In this document: one piece after another, positions 53,723 to 64,000 of the stretch
How the letters are laid out: each line of letters starts with the position of its first letter
How positions within the stretch are numbered: the first letter of the stretch is position 1
Assembly: GCA_029339505.1 (NCBI GenBank)
Contig: JAQISU010000119.1
Location: 1,099,001-1,163,000 of the forward strand
Direction of reading: 5' to 3'
DNA: 64,000 nucleotides
Origin: Unio delphinus
Taxonomy: Eukaryota > Mollusca > Bivalvia > Unionida > Unionidae
Position numbers and translations under genes: made by a program
Notes under the pieces: generated by a model
What the model saw: only the letters and a program-made list of their open reading frames with translations
What the model was told of the DNA's origin: nothing
Database searches by the model: none

Positions 53723-53967
53723 AGCAGCAGAGAGGGTGAACCCTACAACGTTTTCAGACAAAATTTTGATTGAAATCTTAAAACGAGCCTTCCTACGATC
53801 TCATTTTAACCAAAAAAAGGGCGAACCTCACAACTTTCCGGCAAAAAAATCGATTGAAAAATCTCATATTTTAACTAAAAAAAATATCTCCATTTGCCAT
53901 ATGGAGATTTTACGATTTTTTAATTAATTTTGGTCGCAACTTGTTGTCATTCACCCTCTCTGCTGCT
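53723..53967. repeat. Terminal inverted repeat, left end of A4
   Basis: A 245-bp unit, AGCAGCAGAGAGGGTGAA to TTCACCCTCTCTGCTGCT, followed by ~45 bp of further similarity to A2 (GAACTTTCAGTTCTGG). Confidence 0.9.
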
Positions 53968-54018
53968 GAACTTTCAGTTCTGGTTAATAATTTTTTTACG
54001 ATAAAAATCACTAAGATT

Positions 54019-54693
54019 TCAACCGAATATTTGATCGAGTCCGATACGATATCGTGTCCGAGGATCATGTAAATTTATCGTTACAAATCCGTGCGGGGTT
54101 GACTGAGCACGGCTAAAGAAATTTCTAAATTGATTATGATTCATATCACCGCAGCACCAAGTTTGCCAAATATTTCTAAGAGTATGAGTATCAACTCCGT
54201 TGAATACACACAATAAATTGCAGTTATCTCTGATCACTTTTGGAATCTGAGTGTAGCGTTGAGTGACATATATCACGTCAGTGTTTTTGTGCCTGCCTCG
54301 GGAAAATATTCTAGCTGGGTTTGTTTGTTTATCTAACATCACATCGTCGTATACAACTAAATTGTTAATGTTTCCATCAAGATCTTCTACTGATGGCGCC
54401 TCGTCAATATCGGTAATAAAATCAACGACGTTTTCATCCTTAATCTCTGATGCATTCTCGTTAAAATCTTTTAGCACTTCATAGCATCGTTGATCATCTA
54501 CGCTAGGGGCAATTAAATACAACTTATCCCACTTCATCCATCTCATTATTAAATTGAGCAACAATTGCGTCTTGCCGGATCCAGATGGCCCGATTATAAT
54601 CATCCGGATAGAGTTTGGTAACGCTGCATGATGCTTAACCGGTTCTCTTGCTTTAGTCGCTGAAAAATCAATTATATCCATATCTCTATACAT
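54019..54693 (-). CDS. FtsK/HerA-type packaging ATPase (A4)
   Basis: A 224-aa open gene ~94% identical to the A1 ATPase. Walker A GPSGSGKT and Walker B NLVVYDDVM are intact. The start codon is 5 bp from that of the divergent Zn-ribbon gene, as in A1. Confidence 0.92.
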   Translation of the reverse strand: MYRDMDIIDFSATKAREPVKHHAALPNSIRMIIIGPSGSGKTQLLLNLIMRWMKWDKLYLIAPSVDDQRCYEVLKDFNENASEIKDENVVDFITDIDEAPSVEDLDGNINNLVVYDDVMLDKQTNPARIFSRGRHKNTDVIYVTQRYTQIPKVIRDNCNLLCVFNGVDTHTLRNIWQTWCCGDMNHNQFRNFFSRAQSTPHGFVTINLHDPRTRYRIGLDQIFG

Positions 54694-54698
54694 AAATT

Positions 54699-55225
54699 AT
54701 GGATCTATATTGTATGAAGTGTAAAATGCGTACTGGCACAGATGACTTGATGACGATTACAACTAGGAATAACCGATCAGCGCTTTCTGGTAAATGCGTA
54801 CAATGTAGTACAAAGAAATTTAGATTTATTGCACTTGGTAAACCCAAGGAACCTTTAAAAAAAAAAGAGGAGGTGATATCGCAGCCAAATTGGCAAAGCT
54901 CCCTGGAACCCCATAGGCAAAGTACCCCGGAGAAAAGCACCTTCCAGGATATAGCTACTGTGGCCCCGGAACACGATTAGATATCAGACTTGATGATCAA
55001 AATCAACCTCGACGTGGTGAAGAACCGATAAACGCTATTGATAAGGCGTGTCATGCTCATGATGTTGCATATAGGAGCAGCGATTTGCAGCAAAGACATC
55101 TAGCAGATGTGAAATTAATTCATGCATTAAATGCTATTCCTGATAAATCCTTCAAAGAAAAATTAGCTTCATGGTTAATAAAACCGGTTATGAAAAGCAA
55201 ATTGATGTTAGGTGCCGGTAATTAA
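54699..55225 (+). pseudogene. Zn-ribbon and PLA2-like gene (A4)
   Basis: The zinc ribbon (CMKC, CVQC) leads into a run of ten A (54857-54866) and continues out of the PLA2 frame, as in A1; a -1 step at A_AAA_AAA would enter it. The PLA2 frame has a TAG at 54914-54916 where A1 has TGG, then an otherwise complete domain with YCGPGT and ACHAHDVAY. So this copy is broken in addition to the frame change. Confidence 0.7.
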
Positions 55226-55233
55226 TAACAAAA

Positions 55234-56199
55234 TGGAATCTATTTATTATTCTCCAAAAGGATACTGGCGGGGTAACGCTGCAATCAATAAACTCGCTAG
55301 CGCCGCAAAAGTGAAAAAAGGCCACTGCGGCTAATTGGTTATCCAAACAAGCTATATGGCAAATTTATCTACCAGCGCCTAAACAAATTAATTACTCGCA
55401 TTTTGATGTGACTGTCACTAATGAAGTTCATCAGGCTGATATATTATATTTGCCACATGATCGTGGTTACAAATACGCGTTAACCGTAGTTGATATTGCT
55501 AGTCGATACAAACAAGCAGAACCGCTAAAAACAAAATCATCAACTGAAGTAGCTTCTGCATTTGAAAGGATTTATCGACGAGGCCCACTACGCTGGCCAA
55601 ATCTGTTACAAGTTGATCCTGGCAAGGAACTTCAAGGCGTTGTTTTATCAACGATGAAACATCACAAAGTCACCATCAGACGGGGGCATACTGCGTTACA
55701 TCGTGATCAGGCAATTGTAGAACGATTTAATCGGACTCTTGCAGAGCGGTTATTTGGATATCAATACGCGAAGGAGTTTATTCAGGATAAAAGATCCCGT
55801 GAATGGGTTAAGAGATTACCAGCTGTGATTACCGCACTGAATAACGAGATTACTCGAACACTTAACATGAAACCTATCAACGCGATTAAAAAGAAGTCTA
55901 TACCTAAAATGGAAATAGAAGGAATTTCGCAAAATGATTCTAGCGTTTCCCAACCAATTCTTGGTAGTAATGTCACTGTTAGGTATTTATACGAACCAGG
56001 AGAGCTGGAAGGTGGCACAAAAAGGGCTACTGATCCTATTTGGAGTGTTACTGCACACAAGATATCTACTATAACACGATCAACTGGTAGACCTCCAATC
56101 TATAAACTGGATTCAACTGCCCCTCAGCGGGGTTTTACACGCGAACAACTCCAAGTGATTCCTGACGATACTCAATTACCACCACAGGGTCTTAACTAG
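55234..56199 (+). pseudogene. DDE integrase, frameshifted (A4)
   Basis: Begins MESIYYSPKGYWRG as in A1. An extra base after the A-run near 55315 shifts the frame in the N-terminal region; from 55408 on the frame is open through the catalytic core (HQADILYLP, LLQVDPGKEL, DQAIVERFNRT) to the end. Glu-Phe after the second Asp is Glu-Leu here. Confidence 0.88.
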
Positions 56200-59100
56200 C
56201 GCCGTTGCGTCTATTGCACTCAAGACAAGTCAACATCACATTGTTTCTGATATGACCGAGACTGCTATTCTTTCTGTCTACGGTAAATTGGCGAGGATCC
56301 TTATCCGAATACTGCCAACGCATTATACAATTGCAACTTGCGCAGTGATTATTCTGTTGTTGTTTCAGCGTGATTATTAATCCAGCATCAATGTCAAATT
56401 CTCGTTGTTTTTTTTTGTCTTGTTGTTTGTAACCGGATAATTTTTTATCAATAATTTTAACATCAATATCATCCATTGTTGTGTCATTATCATCGAAAAC
56501 AATTCTTCGAAGTTGATTTATTTTTCGTACTCTGGATACTGCGGGATAGACTAAATTTGACCATTCGATGCGATTATCTACCATCCAAACAATTGTATCC
56601 GATATAGTCAATCCCTGTGAAGAATGTATCGTCGCTGCGTATCCTAGCGTCCACGGGGACTTATTAGCACGCAATGCATCTTCAACGACGCTGATATCAA
56701 CCAGCACAATATCATTTAATACAAGAATTTGTTTTTCACTCTGTCCAGGAATATCAACTTCTATATTTTGCTTTCGTGTATCCGAAGGCCTATAACACAA
56801 CGGTACTTGAAGCGTTGCAAATTTTTCTTTATGCAATTCAAATAACTTCATCTGAAGTGCGTCTCTGACAATTTTTCTACTTGCAATTATCAAATCGTTT
56901 GGTCTCCACGTTTCACAAAAATCATTCATTGGAGTCTCTGAAATCACTTCACGCGCTATTTCACACTGGATTCTATCCGGTTGTAATCTAATTAGCGCTT
57001 TGAATTCTTGTAATCGTTCATCAAGTGATCTATAATCAGTGTTAATTTCTTCGTAATAGTCTACAAAACCCTTTAGCCATTCATGTGAGGATACACCGAC
57101 AAATGGTGGTGGTTGGCCGTGATCCCCGCACATAACGACTTTTGTGTTTTTGTTTAACAACCACTCAAGAAAAGTTTGTAATACATCTAATGATACTGTG
57201 CATATTTCATCCCAAATTATGATTTCAGGAATGAATTTATCACCCATACGCTCAGGAGTCCATTTGTCACCCTTCCATCGAAAGAAGCTGTGATAAGTAC
57301 AGGCATTTACCCCTCGTTGTTTCATCTCTCTGGCGAGTCTGTGAGTCGGTGTTAACACAATCATGTTTGTGAAATCCGTAGGACTTTTCCCACGGAATAA
57401 TTCGATTGCACGAGTTGTCTTTCCTGACCCACCACAACCGTTTAAATAAACTGTCTTGTATCTACAGATTGGATCAGATACCGGTGGTGCATTAGAAAAT
57501 TCTGATTGAATTTCAATACGGTTACAACAAAGATATTTATCATCCATGGCAACGTCTGCGGATTCGCAATACTCATATAGTGTTTCCTTTTTAAATCGCC
57601 AACGTCCCCACGCTTCCTCGGGATCTGTGAATGCCGCTACAGCTGATTTGTATTTATTATGTATATACATCGAATCAGTGGCTACTCTAACTGCGGTATT
57701 AGGAAATCTATTTATTATCGAAAATAGATTAATACAAGCATAGGCTAGCATAGAACTTCTTAAGTGTGTGTACTGGGAATTATATCCATCACAGTAGGTA
57801 ACAACCGTACCTAATTTTTCACCATTGGATAGAAAAGCATCCTTACGGGATACAAGTTTTCCCTGTTTCGTTAAATCCGCTACAATAAAATCGTATTCAG
57901 CGACGTCTATGATCAACCGCGAAGAGTATTTTGCATTGTCGTATCTTCCACCCTGGGTAAATTTACCGATTATTCTTCGTCCAAAATCCTTTGCTTGTTC
58001 TTTTTTAATTTCAAATACCTTCTTAGACCTATCAATGATTTGTTCTTCATTGAAATCTGGAAACAGTTTTCGCTGTTCGCTAATTATTATATCTAGATCG
58101 GGTTGTGGTAGCCAAACTTCTTTCTGAGCTCGATAGGATATAATCGCCTCACTGACAATTAACGATATTAGCATACCACAATCGATCATATACCGCAATA
58201 ACACTATTGGCATCCAGGTCTTTTCAGATAGGTGTCTACCAAGCCAAAGATAGCTACACGGATGTAACCCTGCAGCGAATTTGAATGATATCACACGAGC
58301 GAATCCCGTTAAATCAAAATCCGGTAAAGGCCCATTAATCGCAACACGAGTCATTTCATGCGTGGGGTGTCCAAATCGTTTAAAGTACTCAGCGCATTCT
58401 CCATACCCGAGAAAACTTCCAGGATAACACACGGATATATCAATTGAAATCATACCATCACGTGAGTATTTTGTATTCCACAGTCCTCCATGACCAAATT
58501 CGACGCAACTCAATTTAACGTCCTCGAGAAAATCACTTCGTGTTGGACGCCATGAGTTTTTTTCTCTTGCAAAGTGAGCTACCACTGATGGAATAGTAAA
58601 ACTATCCGTGAGTAGTTTTTCATGGAAACTCTCCGGTGAAAAATCATTTGCAATTTTTCTCATTCTGTTATCTAACTCTTCAACGCGATATAATTCACCA
58701 TTTGGTCCTACAAATTGATCGAATCCTATTTCGGGATCTTCATCACTTCTAAGTAACCACACTGACACAGGATCATCTTTACACAACGCGTGAATAGCAT
58801 CGAATAATTTCTCTTCATAGAAAACATCTCCGGAAAATTCCTCGGGGATATATTTCACGATTCGTTCTCGTGGAAATATTGTTACTGCAGGTGTCCACGC
58901 GTGTTCGTTATGATCAATAATTTGTATTGGCGCTCCATTTTTGTTATATTTCGGTTCGTATAAAACTTCTCCGGTTATCGTCATAACGGTTATTGGGAAT
59001 CTTAATGATGTTTCTAATTTAGCTATATCAGAAATCTTTGCACCGTTCTGTTTCACTGTCAGTTCCCATTCGGTTATTTTCCTACGTCGCAGATCAGTTA

Positions 59101-60036
59101 GTTTATTTCCTCGGGATGAATTTGTGAAGTGTTCCATTACCCGTGTTGCTACACAATTCAACGTCGAAGATAGTTTCATAGAAGCTAGTTTTGTAATATC
59201 AGGTTTATCATTTAGCGGGTATATTCCATAAACGACTGCTGTTACAGGATAAGATCTCTCGTAGTATGGTTTGTCGATTCCAGTTAGAATTCCTGGTTTG
59301 GAATCTCTACTCAGTGTGATTGTTTTTTTATTTTTGAGGATTGGTTCAAATTTATCCCTAATAATCCATTTGCCATCGACTTCGATAATGAATTTTATTC
59401 GGAAAAAATACCTTTTTTCCCCAACACGTGAAATTATCACTGCTGCTTTTTCATCATTCATGGTAGCGTCAACAACACCATCAATTCGAAATGTTGATTA
59501 ACAATAAGATGCTCCATCACGCTTGAATTCATTAAAACAGTCTCTGATTTTACTAATCATGGCTTTATCAAGAATTGTATTCTTTGGTGTATTAGAAACT
59601 ATATCAAGATTGAATTGAGCATCTTTCCAGGGTAATCTCTTGGACGTTTTTTTTTTGGTTTATCGAGATTAAATTTAGGATTAATCTTCAATAATCTCTT
59701 AAACTCTTTCATGTTTCCGTCTCTTGGACGTTTGAGATTAAATTTGTTACGTTTTTTGGGTTTATCGAGATTAAATTTAGGATTAATCTTCAATAATCTC
59801 TTAAACTCTTTCATGTTTCCGTCTCTTGGACGTTTTTTGGGTTTCTCGAGATTAAATTTAGGATTAATCTTCAATAATCTCTTAAACTCTTTCATGTTTC
59901 CGTCTCTTGGACGTTTTTTGGGTTTATCGAGATTAAATTTAGGACTGATTTTTAATAATCTCTTAAACTCCTTATCAGGATTGAATTGAGCATTTTTCCA
60001 AGGCTTAATTTTCGATAATCTCTCAAACTTCTTCAT
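56192..60036 (-). pseudogene. Polymerase-helicase-HNH fusion gene, broken near the N-terminus (A4)
   Basis: A long open frame (56192 to ~59497) has all palm, helicase and HNH motifs seen in A1: DISVCYPGS, ATDSMYIH, GCGGSGKTT, IIWDEI, GDHGQPPPF, IHSSQGLT, AVSRVR, CASC/CLEC. A TAA at 59498-59500 replaces a TGG of A1, and a one-base loss plus a longer A-run near 59640-59655 put the N-terminal repeats out of frame. Motif III has His for Gln. A helicase-internal hairpin differs in sequence from A1 (see 57372). Confidence 0.88.
57372..57387. repeat. Palindrome in the helicase region (A4)
   Basis: AAATCCGTAGGACTTT, imperfect palindrome at the codon position where A1 has AAACGCTAGCGTTT. The frame is kept in both. 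Confidence 0.6.
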
Positions 60037-60040
60037 ACTA
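59640..60040 (-). repeat. Tandem repeats at the polymerase N-terminus (A4)
   Basis: Four to five units of EFKRLLKINPKFNLDKPKK-type repeats separated by RPRDGNMK. Unit length and number differ from A1 (90-bp units there), with one partial unit (KFNLKRPRDGNMK). Confidence 0.85.
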
Positions 60041-60060
60041 TAATTAAAACAAGCATTTAA

Positions 60061-60459
60061 ATGAAAGATTTATATATAATGAGTCACTGCAAATGGCTCA
60101 TGATTGGATCAACGACTCCATGTAACAAATCATGTAGAAAGGAATTCTGTGGGTATCATATGCAAAGCTTTCGTCGTGGAAGCCTTGGTCCGTTACCCTG
60201 CATACGATGTGGGGTTGGGGTCAGGGGGGAATCGCAGTTATGTCTACGCTGTGGTGGTAAACGATATAGGGAATTGAAGCGTTATTATGACAAAAGAATA
60301 AAAAATGGACAATCAATCAGAAATTATGACCCTGAAAAAGTCCTTGACGTTGACAATGTCAGTATCAAGGATAAAGTCATAAAAAACCCCTAAGACTACA
60401 TCGAAAGATTTTCCAAAGATGTAATCATTAGACCAAACAATGAATTAGACAAACAATAG
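60061..60459 (+). pseudogene. Cys-rich zinc-binding-type gene, nonsense mutation (A4)
   Basis: Aligns along its length with 5336-5758. All Cys pairs are kept, the DADKVSIL array is reduced to one diverged unit, and a TAA at about 60391-60393 cuts the last ~20 codons where A1 has CAA. Confidence 0.7.
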
Positions 60460-60471
60460 TATAGTATATAA

Positions 60472-60967
60472 ATGAACCAAGAATTCAGACCACACCCTGT
60501 GATCACAAACTATGAAGCATCCAGTGATGGTATTATCAGACACTGTAGACTGAAGAAACCAGTTGGGTGGGATAATGGTATGGGGTATTTGATGTTTAGT
60601 GCTGGAAAGAAAAAAATATCTCAATCATCGTTTCGTATTTGAATGCTTTTATGGATTGATCGAGGATGATTCTGTCATTGATCACATTGATTCTAATCCA
60701 AAGAATAATTCTTTATCAAATCTAGAAGCTATCACACAAAGTGAGAATACCAAACGAGGAAAGACTGGCAATTATAAATCAATTGGGAAAAGACAAGTAA
60801 AATCTTTTAATACAATAACTAATGAGGAAAAAGTATTTTCATCTATGAATAAAGCCAGTGGGTATTTCAATATTTGTCCATCTTCTGTACAAAAAGTTGC
60901 CGAGGGAATTTATCGATCTGCCATTTCAAAAAGGACTGGACAGAAAATTCATTTCATTTATGTCTGA
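60472..60967 (+). pseudogene. HNH endonuclease, frameshifted (A4)
   Basis: Starts MNQEFRPHPVITNYEASSDG; an enlarged A-run near 60611-60618 shifts the frame before the HNH core. The core (VIDHIDSNPKNNSLSNLE) and the NUMOD1-like end remain recognisable. Confidence 0.8.
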
Positions 60968-61011
60968 TGCGTCATATTTTTCATTTAGAAATATATAATT
61001 GTTATAGAATA

Positions 61012-61369
61012 ATGAATTCTGAAAAAATGAATAGCATTATTGATGAAATTTCAAAATTGAAAAGTCAGGATATCAAACTATCAGATGGTTTAAATCCTGA
61101 TCAAAATCATGTCAGATTTTCAGGATATAGAATACGGAGTTAACACTAACAAATATATGCTGCCAAAGCAATACGCGCTCATCAAAAGAATTCAGAATTC
61201 TATTCGGGACTCTCTTGCATTCTCCAGTGACGTAAGTGTGTTCGCTCCGTTATATACTATCGTAGAACGAATACGAAAAGAATTAGGTAACGAATACGAA
61301 TTGAAAAAGGAGGTTAATTCTAAAATTAGAAACCTACGGGCGTTAATTTTAGAAAATGAACAATTTTGA
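61012..61369 (+). pseudogene. 118-aa helical protein gene, frameshifted (A4)
   Basis: Collinear with 4429-4785. One extra A near 61105 separates the N-terminal frame from the C-terminal one, which ends NLRALILENEQF. No function recognised. Confidence 0.65.
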
Positions 61370-61520
61370 CCGTGACCGATCTTCAAAGAGATTTTGTCCG
61401 TGACCGACCCTCAGAGAGATTTTCATTTTTTTTAGCATTGTTTGATTGAAAATGTCAAATAGATAGGCCGTTAATGGATGGTTTTCTCGATATGATATCA
61501 GATTGATCAGCGTAGAAAAG

Positions 61521-61573
61521 TGGGGAAAGTCACAATATTATTTATTTTATATACAATTATGTGACTTTCCCCA
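61521..61573. promoter_or_regulatory. Conserved 14-bp stem, 25-nt loop element (A4)
   Basis: TGGGGAAAGTCACA (61521-61534), a 25-nt loop with TATATA, and TGTGACTTTCCCCA (61560-61573). Same place and dimensions as 4211-4263 with four compensated base pairs. Confidence 0.8.
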
Positions 61574-61730
61574 TCATTGATAACGCCGTTAAAACAACAA
61601 AATAAGACTTCTACGGTGATTCCATCACTGGTGTTAAAAATCATCTGACATGTAACAAAAGTGTTTTCGTCTGTTAGGTCAGATTCGGAAAATCGTTTTA
61701 CAATTGAAAAATTGTTTACGATTTCAAATA

Positions 61731-62726
61731 ATGGTCAATGAAGCATTAACGACCCGATTGGCTCGTGAACGACTTGATGCAATCAAGAAATTTATACCAA
61801 TTCGCGACTCTGTAAGAAATAAACTGCAACAACGACAGAGTTTACAAACTGATTTTGCTGTGGGGTCTGAAGAATTGTTTAAACCAGTAACCACAGCAAC
61901 GAAAGGGATAGAGCGTGCTATACTGGGAGATGTTCCCGAGACGGGGAAATCTGTTATCGGTGAACTCGAAAAAATAGCAGCGAAAACTGAACAAACAAAA
62001 CAGGCTATACAAAAAATGGAATCAAAAGAAATAGTAGATGATTTACGCGTGATATTTAACGAGGCGGGGTTAGCAGAAATTGATAAGACTGATCCAACAG
62101 GAATTCCTGAGCTTGTTGTTACGAATTATGAAAACAGGAACAATATGTTGAAACCAGAATATCATAAGTTTGTTAGAAATATAACTCACTGGGCTGATAT
62201 ATTCTACAAAATCAAAACTGAAAAAACAAGAATTAAGAAGGATAGTGCATCATATATTCAATATATCAATGCGGTGGGTATAGTGTATGAACGATACGAA
62301 GAGTTTAAACAACAACAAAAACCGCGAAAATTGCGAGGAAGGCGACAGCAACCTGCAAAGAAAGTAGTCTACTCACCTAAAAAACAACTTCCACCTTATC
62401 GAGATGATGATTTTCTTAACTATTTCCAAGAAACCGATTTAGAAAAACTGGATGAACCAACTGGTTATAGCGGAAGTGGATTGCAAAACGCTAGCGTTGG
62501 AAACTCTTCGAGGGAAAATCCTTGGATTTCATGTCCTGGTAGTGTTCTCAGTGATATATCACGATTAGAAGTTCTTGTAGGAGGTTTCCGAGCTGGAAAC
62601 AACTCACCGGAAATAATTAATGAAGCAGCTGATATCTGTGGACGATTATTTCAAGGCGGTATCATAGATATCAGCACATATCGAGATTTCATTGGCGACT
62701 TAGTGGAGGATTATCACAGTGATTAA
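61731..62726 (+). CDS. 331-aa conserved structural-region protein (A4)
   Basis: Open gene collinear with 3103-4098; the start at 61731 (MVNEALTTRLARERL) is preferred as it matches A1. Shares ELFKPVTTATKGIERAI, the basic middle and GGFRAGNNSPEIINEAADI. The palindromes near 62485-62499 and at 62516-62529 are inside the gene and encode NASV and ENPWIS. Function unknown. Confidence 0.62.
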   Translation: MVNEALTTRLARERLDAIKKFIPIRDSVRNKLQQRQSLQTDFAVGSEELFKPVTTATKGIERAILGDVPETGKSVIGELEKIAAKTEQTKQAIQKMESKEIVDDLRVIFNEAGLAEIDKTDPTGIPELVVTNYENRNNMLKPEYHKFVRNITHWADIFYKIKTEKTRIKKDSASYIQYINAVGIVYERYEEFKQQQKPRKLRGRRQQPAKKVVYSPKKQLPPYRDDDFLNYFQETDLEKLDEPTGYSGSGLQNASVGNSSRENPWISCPGSVLSDISRLEVLVGGFRAGNNSPEIINEAADICGRLFQGGIIDISTYRDFIGDLVEDYHSD

Positions 62727-62743
62727 TCACCGAGACTGAATAA

Positions 62744-62757
62744 AAACGCTAGCGTTT
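62744..62757. repeat. Palindrome AAACGCTAGCGTTT, intergenic (A4)
   Basis: Same site as 3072-3085 in A1, between the 331-aa and core-like genes. Confidence 0.85.
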
Positions 62758-62788
62758 CCAATTGAAAAATGGTTTCTGATTTCAAATA

Positions 62789-63244
62789 ATGATCATACAC
62801 TACAATCATGATAAACCAACCCCCGTCTATGTAGTTAATTCACGGTTTCCAGTTTATAGAGCATACTATGGTGATGGTTTAGGTAATACCATTGCGGGGT
62901 TATTTGCAAGAATGGCTCCAAAAGTGATGACGTTAGCTAAACAATTATCAATGAAAGCAATTGATGTTATTCGTGATAAGGGTACCAGAAAAATCGGAGA
63001 TTTCGTTGGAGATTTTGCCGGGAAAGCGTTTTCAGCCGCGAAGAATAAATTAACATCATTGGTGCGACGAAAAAAGAAACCGTTACCGTCTACCGCGGAA
63101 ATGCCTGCACGGGTTAGTAAAATAATAAATAACGCAGTAGACGAAAAACTAGCGTCGATGGCTTTACCATCGTTGATAACTCCCGACCAAAGCAATATTG
63201 CAAATATGATAGCAGGAAGCGGCTTTAAAAAACTACGTCGTTGA
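62789..63244 (+). CDS. Basic minor virion (core-like) protein (A4)
   Basis: A 151-aa open gene collinear with 2591-3040: PVYRAYYGDGLGNTIAGLFA, basic middle, FKKLRR end. It lacks the hairpin insertion of A1. It contains the GTCTAC/GTAGAC pair that is the fold-back point of A2. Confidence 0.62.
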   Translation: MIIHYNHDKPTPVYVVNSRFPVYRAYYGDGLGNTIAGLFARMAPKVMTLAKQLSMKAIDVIRDKGTRKIGDFVGDFAGKAFSAAKNKLTSLVRRKKKPLPSTAEMPARVSKIINNAVDEKLASMALPSLITPDQSNIANMIAGSGFKKLRR

Positions 63245-63260
63245 AAATCGTTTACGATTT
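63245..63260 (+). promoter_or_regulatory. Palindromic motif upstream of capsid gene (A4)
   Basis: AAATCGTTTACGATTT, 22 bp before the capsid ATG. Confidence 0.5.
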
Positions 63261-63282
63261 AGACTCTGATAAATAGAATAAA

Positions 63283-64000
63283 ATGTTCAAAAAGTCACAT
63301 GATCCGGCGTTTGATATAGACGCCCCAGTTGGCAAGGATGATTCTGTACGCGATTATCAATATTACGCCTATCATGCAATAGACCCAGATAGTCGATCGC
63401 GAATTGAACTTCAAGTTCATGATACCAGTAAATATTTTTTGCCTTGTGAAGCGTTTATCGAAGTAGAAGGAAAACTTGTAACAGCTGCTGGAGCATCGTA
63501 TCCAGCTGGTACTCAAGTCGGTTTTGTCAATAATAGTATTATGGCGTTATTTGAGAGTGCAAGATACCTCATTGATGGAAAAGAAATCGAGTCGATAGAT
63601 CGCGATGTTGATGTGGCTACAACAATAATCGGGTTAGCGAGATATTCTGATGATTATACAAGATCAGCAGGACCTTCTATGATGTTTGCAAAGGATGTTA
63701 AAAATACCGCTGGAGGAATTCAATTTGTTGTAAGACGACCAAAAAAAGTCAGTGCTGCTAATGATGATGCTGATGTCGAGGCTGTAGTTATAAACAACGA
63801 CGTTAATTTCAATCTAGGAGCCGCAACACGTATTTCAAGGTTGCAAGGGGTGCATAAATCATTTTCATGCGCGATTCCGCTGCATCACATATTTGGATTC
63901 TGTAGAAACGTCCGAAAAGTTATCTACGGGGCGAAGCATACAGTAGCGCTTGTACGAAAGGGTGATGATAATGACGCAATTTGGAGGATTCCAGCAGACA
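63283..64000 (+). CDS. Major capsid protein, N-terminal half (A4)
   Basis: Open from ATG 63283 to the window edge (239 codons). Starts MFKKSHDPAFDIDAPVGKDD like A1; it is shorter by a few residues in the surface loop after LVTAA and differs in the KKVSAANDDADVEAV stretch, a likely variable loop. Same capsid family as the other A copies. Confidence 0.85.
   Translation, partial: MFKKSHDPAFDIDAPVGKDDSVRDYQYYAYHAIDPDSRSRIELQVHDTSKYFLPCEAFIEVEGKLVTAAGASYPAGTQVGFVNNSIMALFESARYLIDGKEIESIDRDVDVATTIIGLARYSDDYTRSAGPSMMFAKDVKNTAGGIQFVVRRPKKVSAANDDADVEAVVINNDVNFNLGAATRISRLQGVHKSFSCAIPLHHIFGFCRNVRKVIYGAKHTVALVRKGDDNDAIWRIPAD

Larger units (their letters stand above)
53723..64000. mobile_element. Element A4, right end outside window
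   Basis: Opposite in orientation to A1 and collinear with it: TIR, ATPase, Zn-ribbon/PLA2, integrase, polymerase fusion, Cys-rich, HNH, 118-aa, stem-loop, 331-aa, core-like, capsid (cut by the window). The structural genes are open while the polymerase, integrase, PLA2, Cys-rich, HNH and 118-aa genes are broken. Confidence 0.88.

Overview
The window is eukaryotic nuclear DNA from an invertebrate, most likely a mollusc or another marine lophotrochozoan, though the species cannot be read from the sequence. Host parts are AT-rich and hold a tRNA-headed SINE, a Ty3/gypsy remnant, a LINE-like remnant and microsatellites. Most of the window is endogenous virus-like DNA of the Maverick/Polinton/adintovirus kind: integrase, family-B DNA polymerase, packaging ATPase, adenain-type protease, double-jelly-roll capsid and minor capsid genes between terminal inverted repeats (TIRs).

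Two lineages are present. Lineage A appears four times. A1 (1-12054) enters from the left edge and ends at a TIR. A3 (13216-15746) is an old, decayed fragment of the ATPase/integrase end, split by a SINE. A2 (16355-48265) is a giant palindrome: two arms of about 5.84 kb meet head to head at a 43-nt loop and both end in the same TIR, like an integrated snap-back genome. A4 (53723 to the right edge) begins at a TIR and runs opposite to A1. A1 plus A2 give the A gene order: TIR, penton-like, membrane protein, fibre-like, protease, pX-like, capsid, core-like, 331-aa protein, conserved stem-loop, 118-aa protein, HNH nuclease, Cys-rich protein, polymerase-helicase-HNH fusion, integrase, Zn-ribbon/PLA2, ATPase, TIR.

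Lineage B is one 20.2-kb element (18972-39200) inserted into the fibre-like gene of the left arm of A2. The boundaries are exact: TIRs of about 290 bp and a 6-bp target duplication TACATT, checked against the uninterrupted gene in the right arm. B has a core minus-strand cluster (22217-36892) with protease, capsid, minor capsids, chromodomain integrase, ATPase, a BIR/IAP-like protein and a 1353-aa protein-primed-type polymerase, and small accessory genes at both ends.

The most unusual signal is in B. Five small end genes each finish 20-38 nt before a 16-nt hairpin that fits the metazoan histone-mRNA 3' stem-loop, followed by a conserved purine-rich CGAAAAGA-like box in the position of a histone downstream element. 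Three of these genes also share one upstream promoter block. This suggests histone-type, possibly S-phase-linked 3'-end formation. In lineage A the strongest signals are a stem-loop with four compensated base-pair changes between A1 and A4, short palindromes inserted in coding and non-coding DNA, a slippery A-run between the Zn-ribbon and PLA2 frames, and the fold-back palindrome A2. Many genes carry frameshifts or stops, so these are decaying genomic copies.
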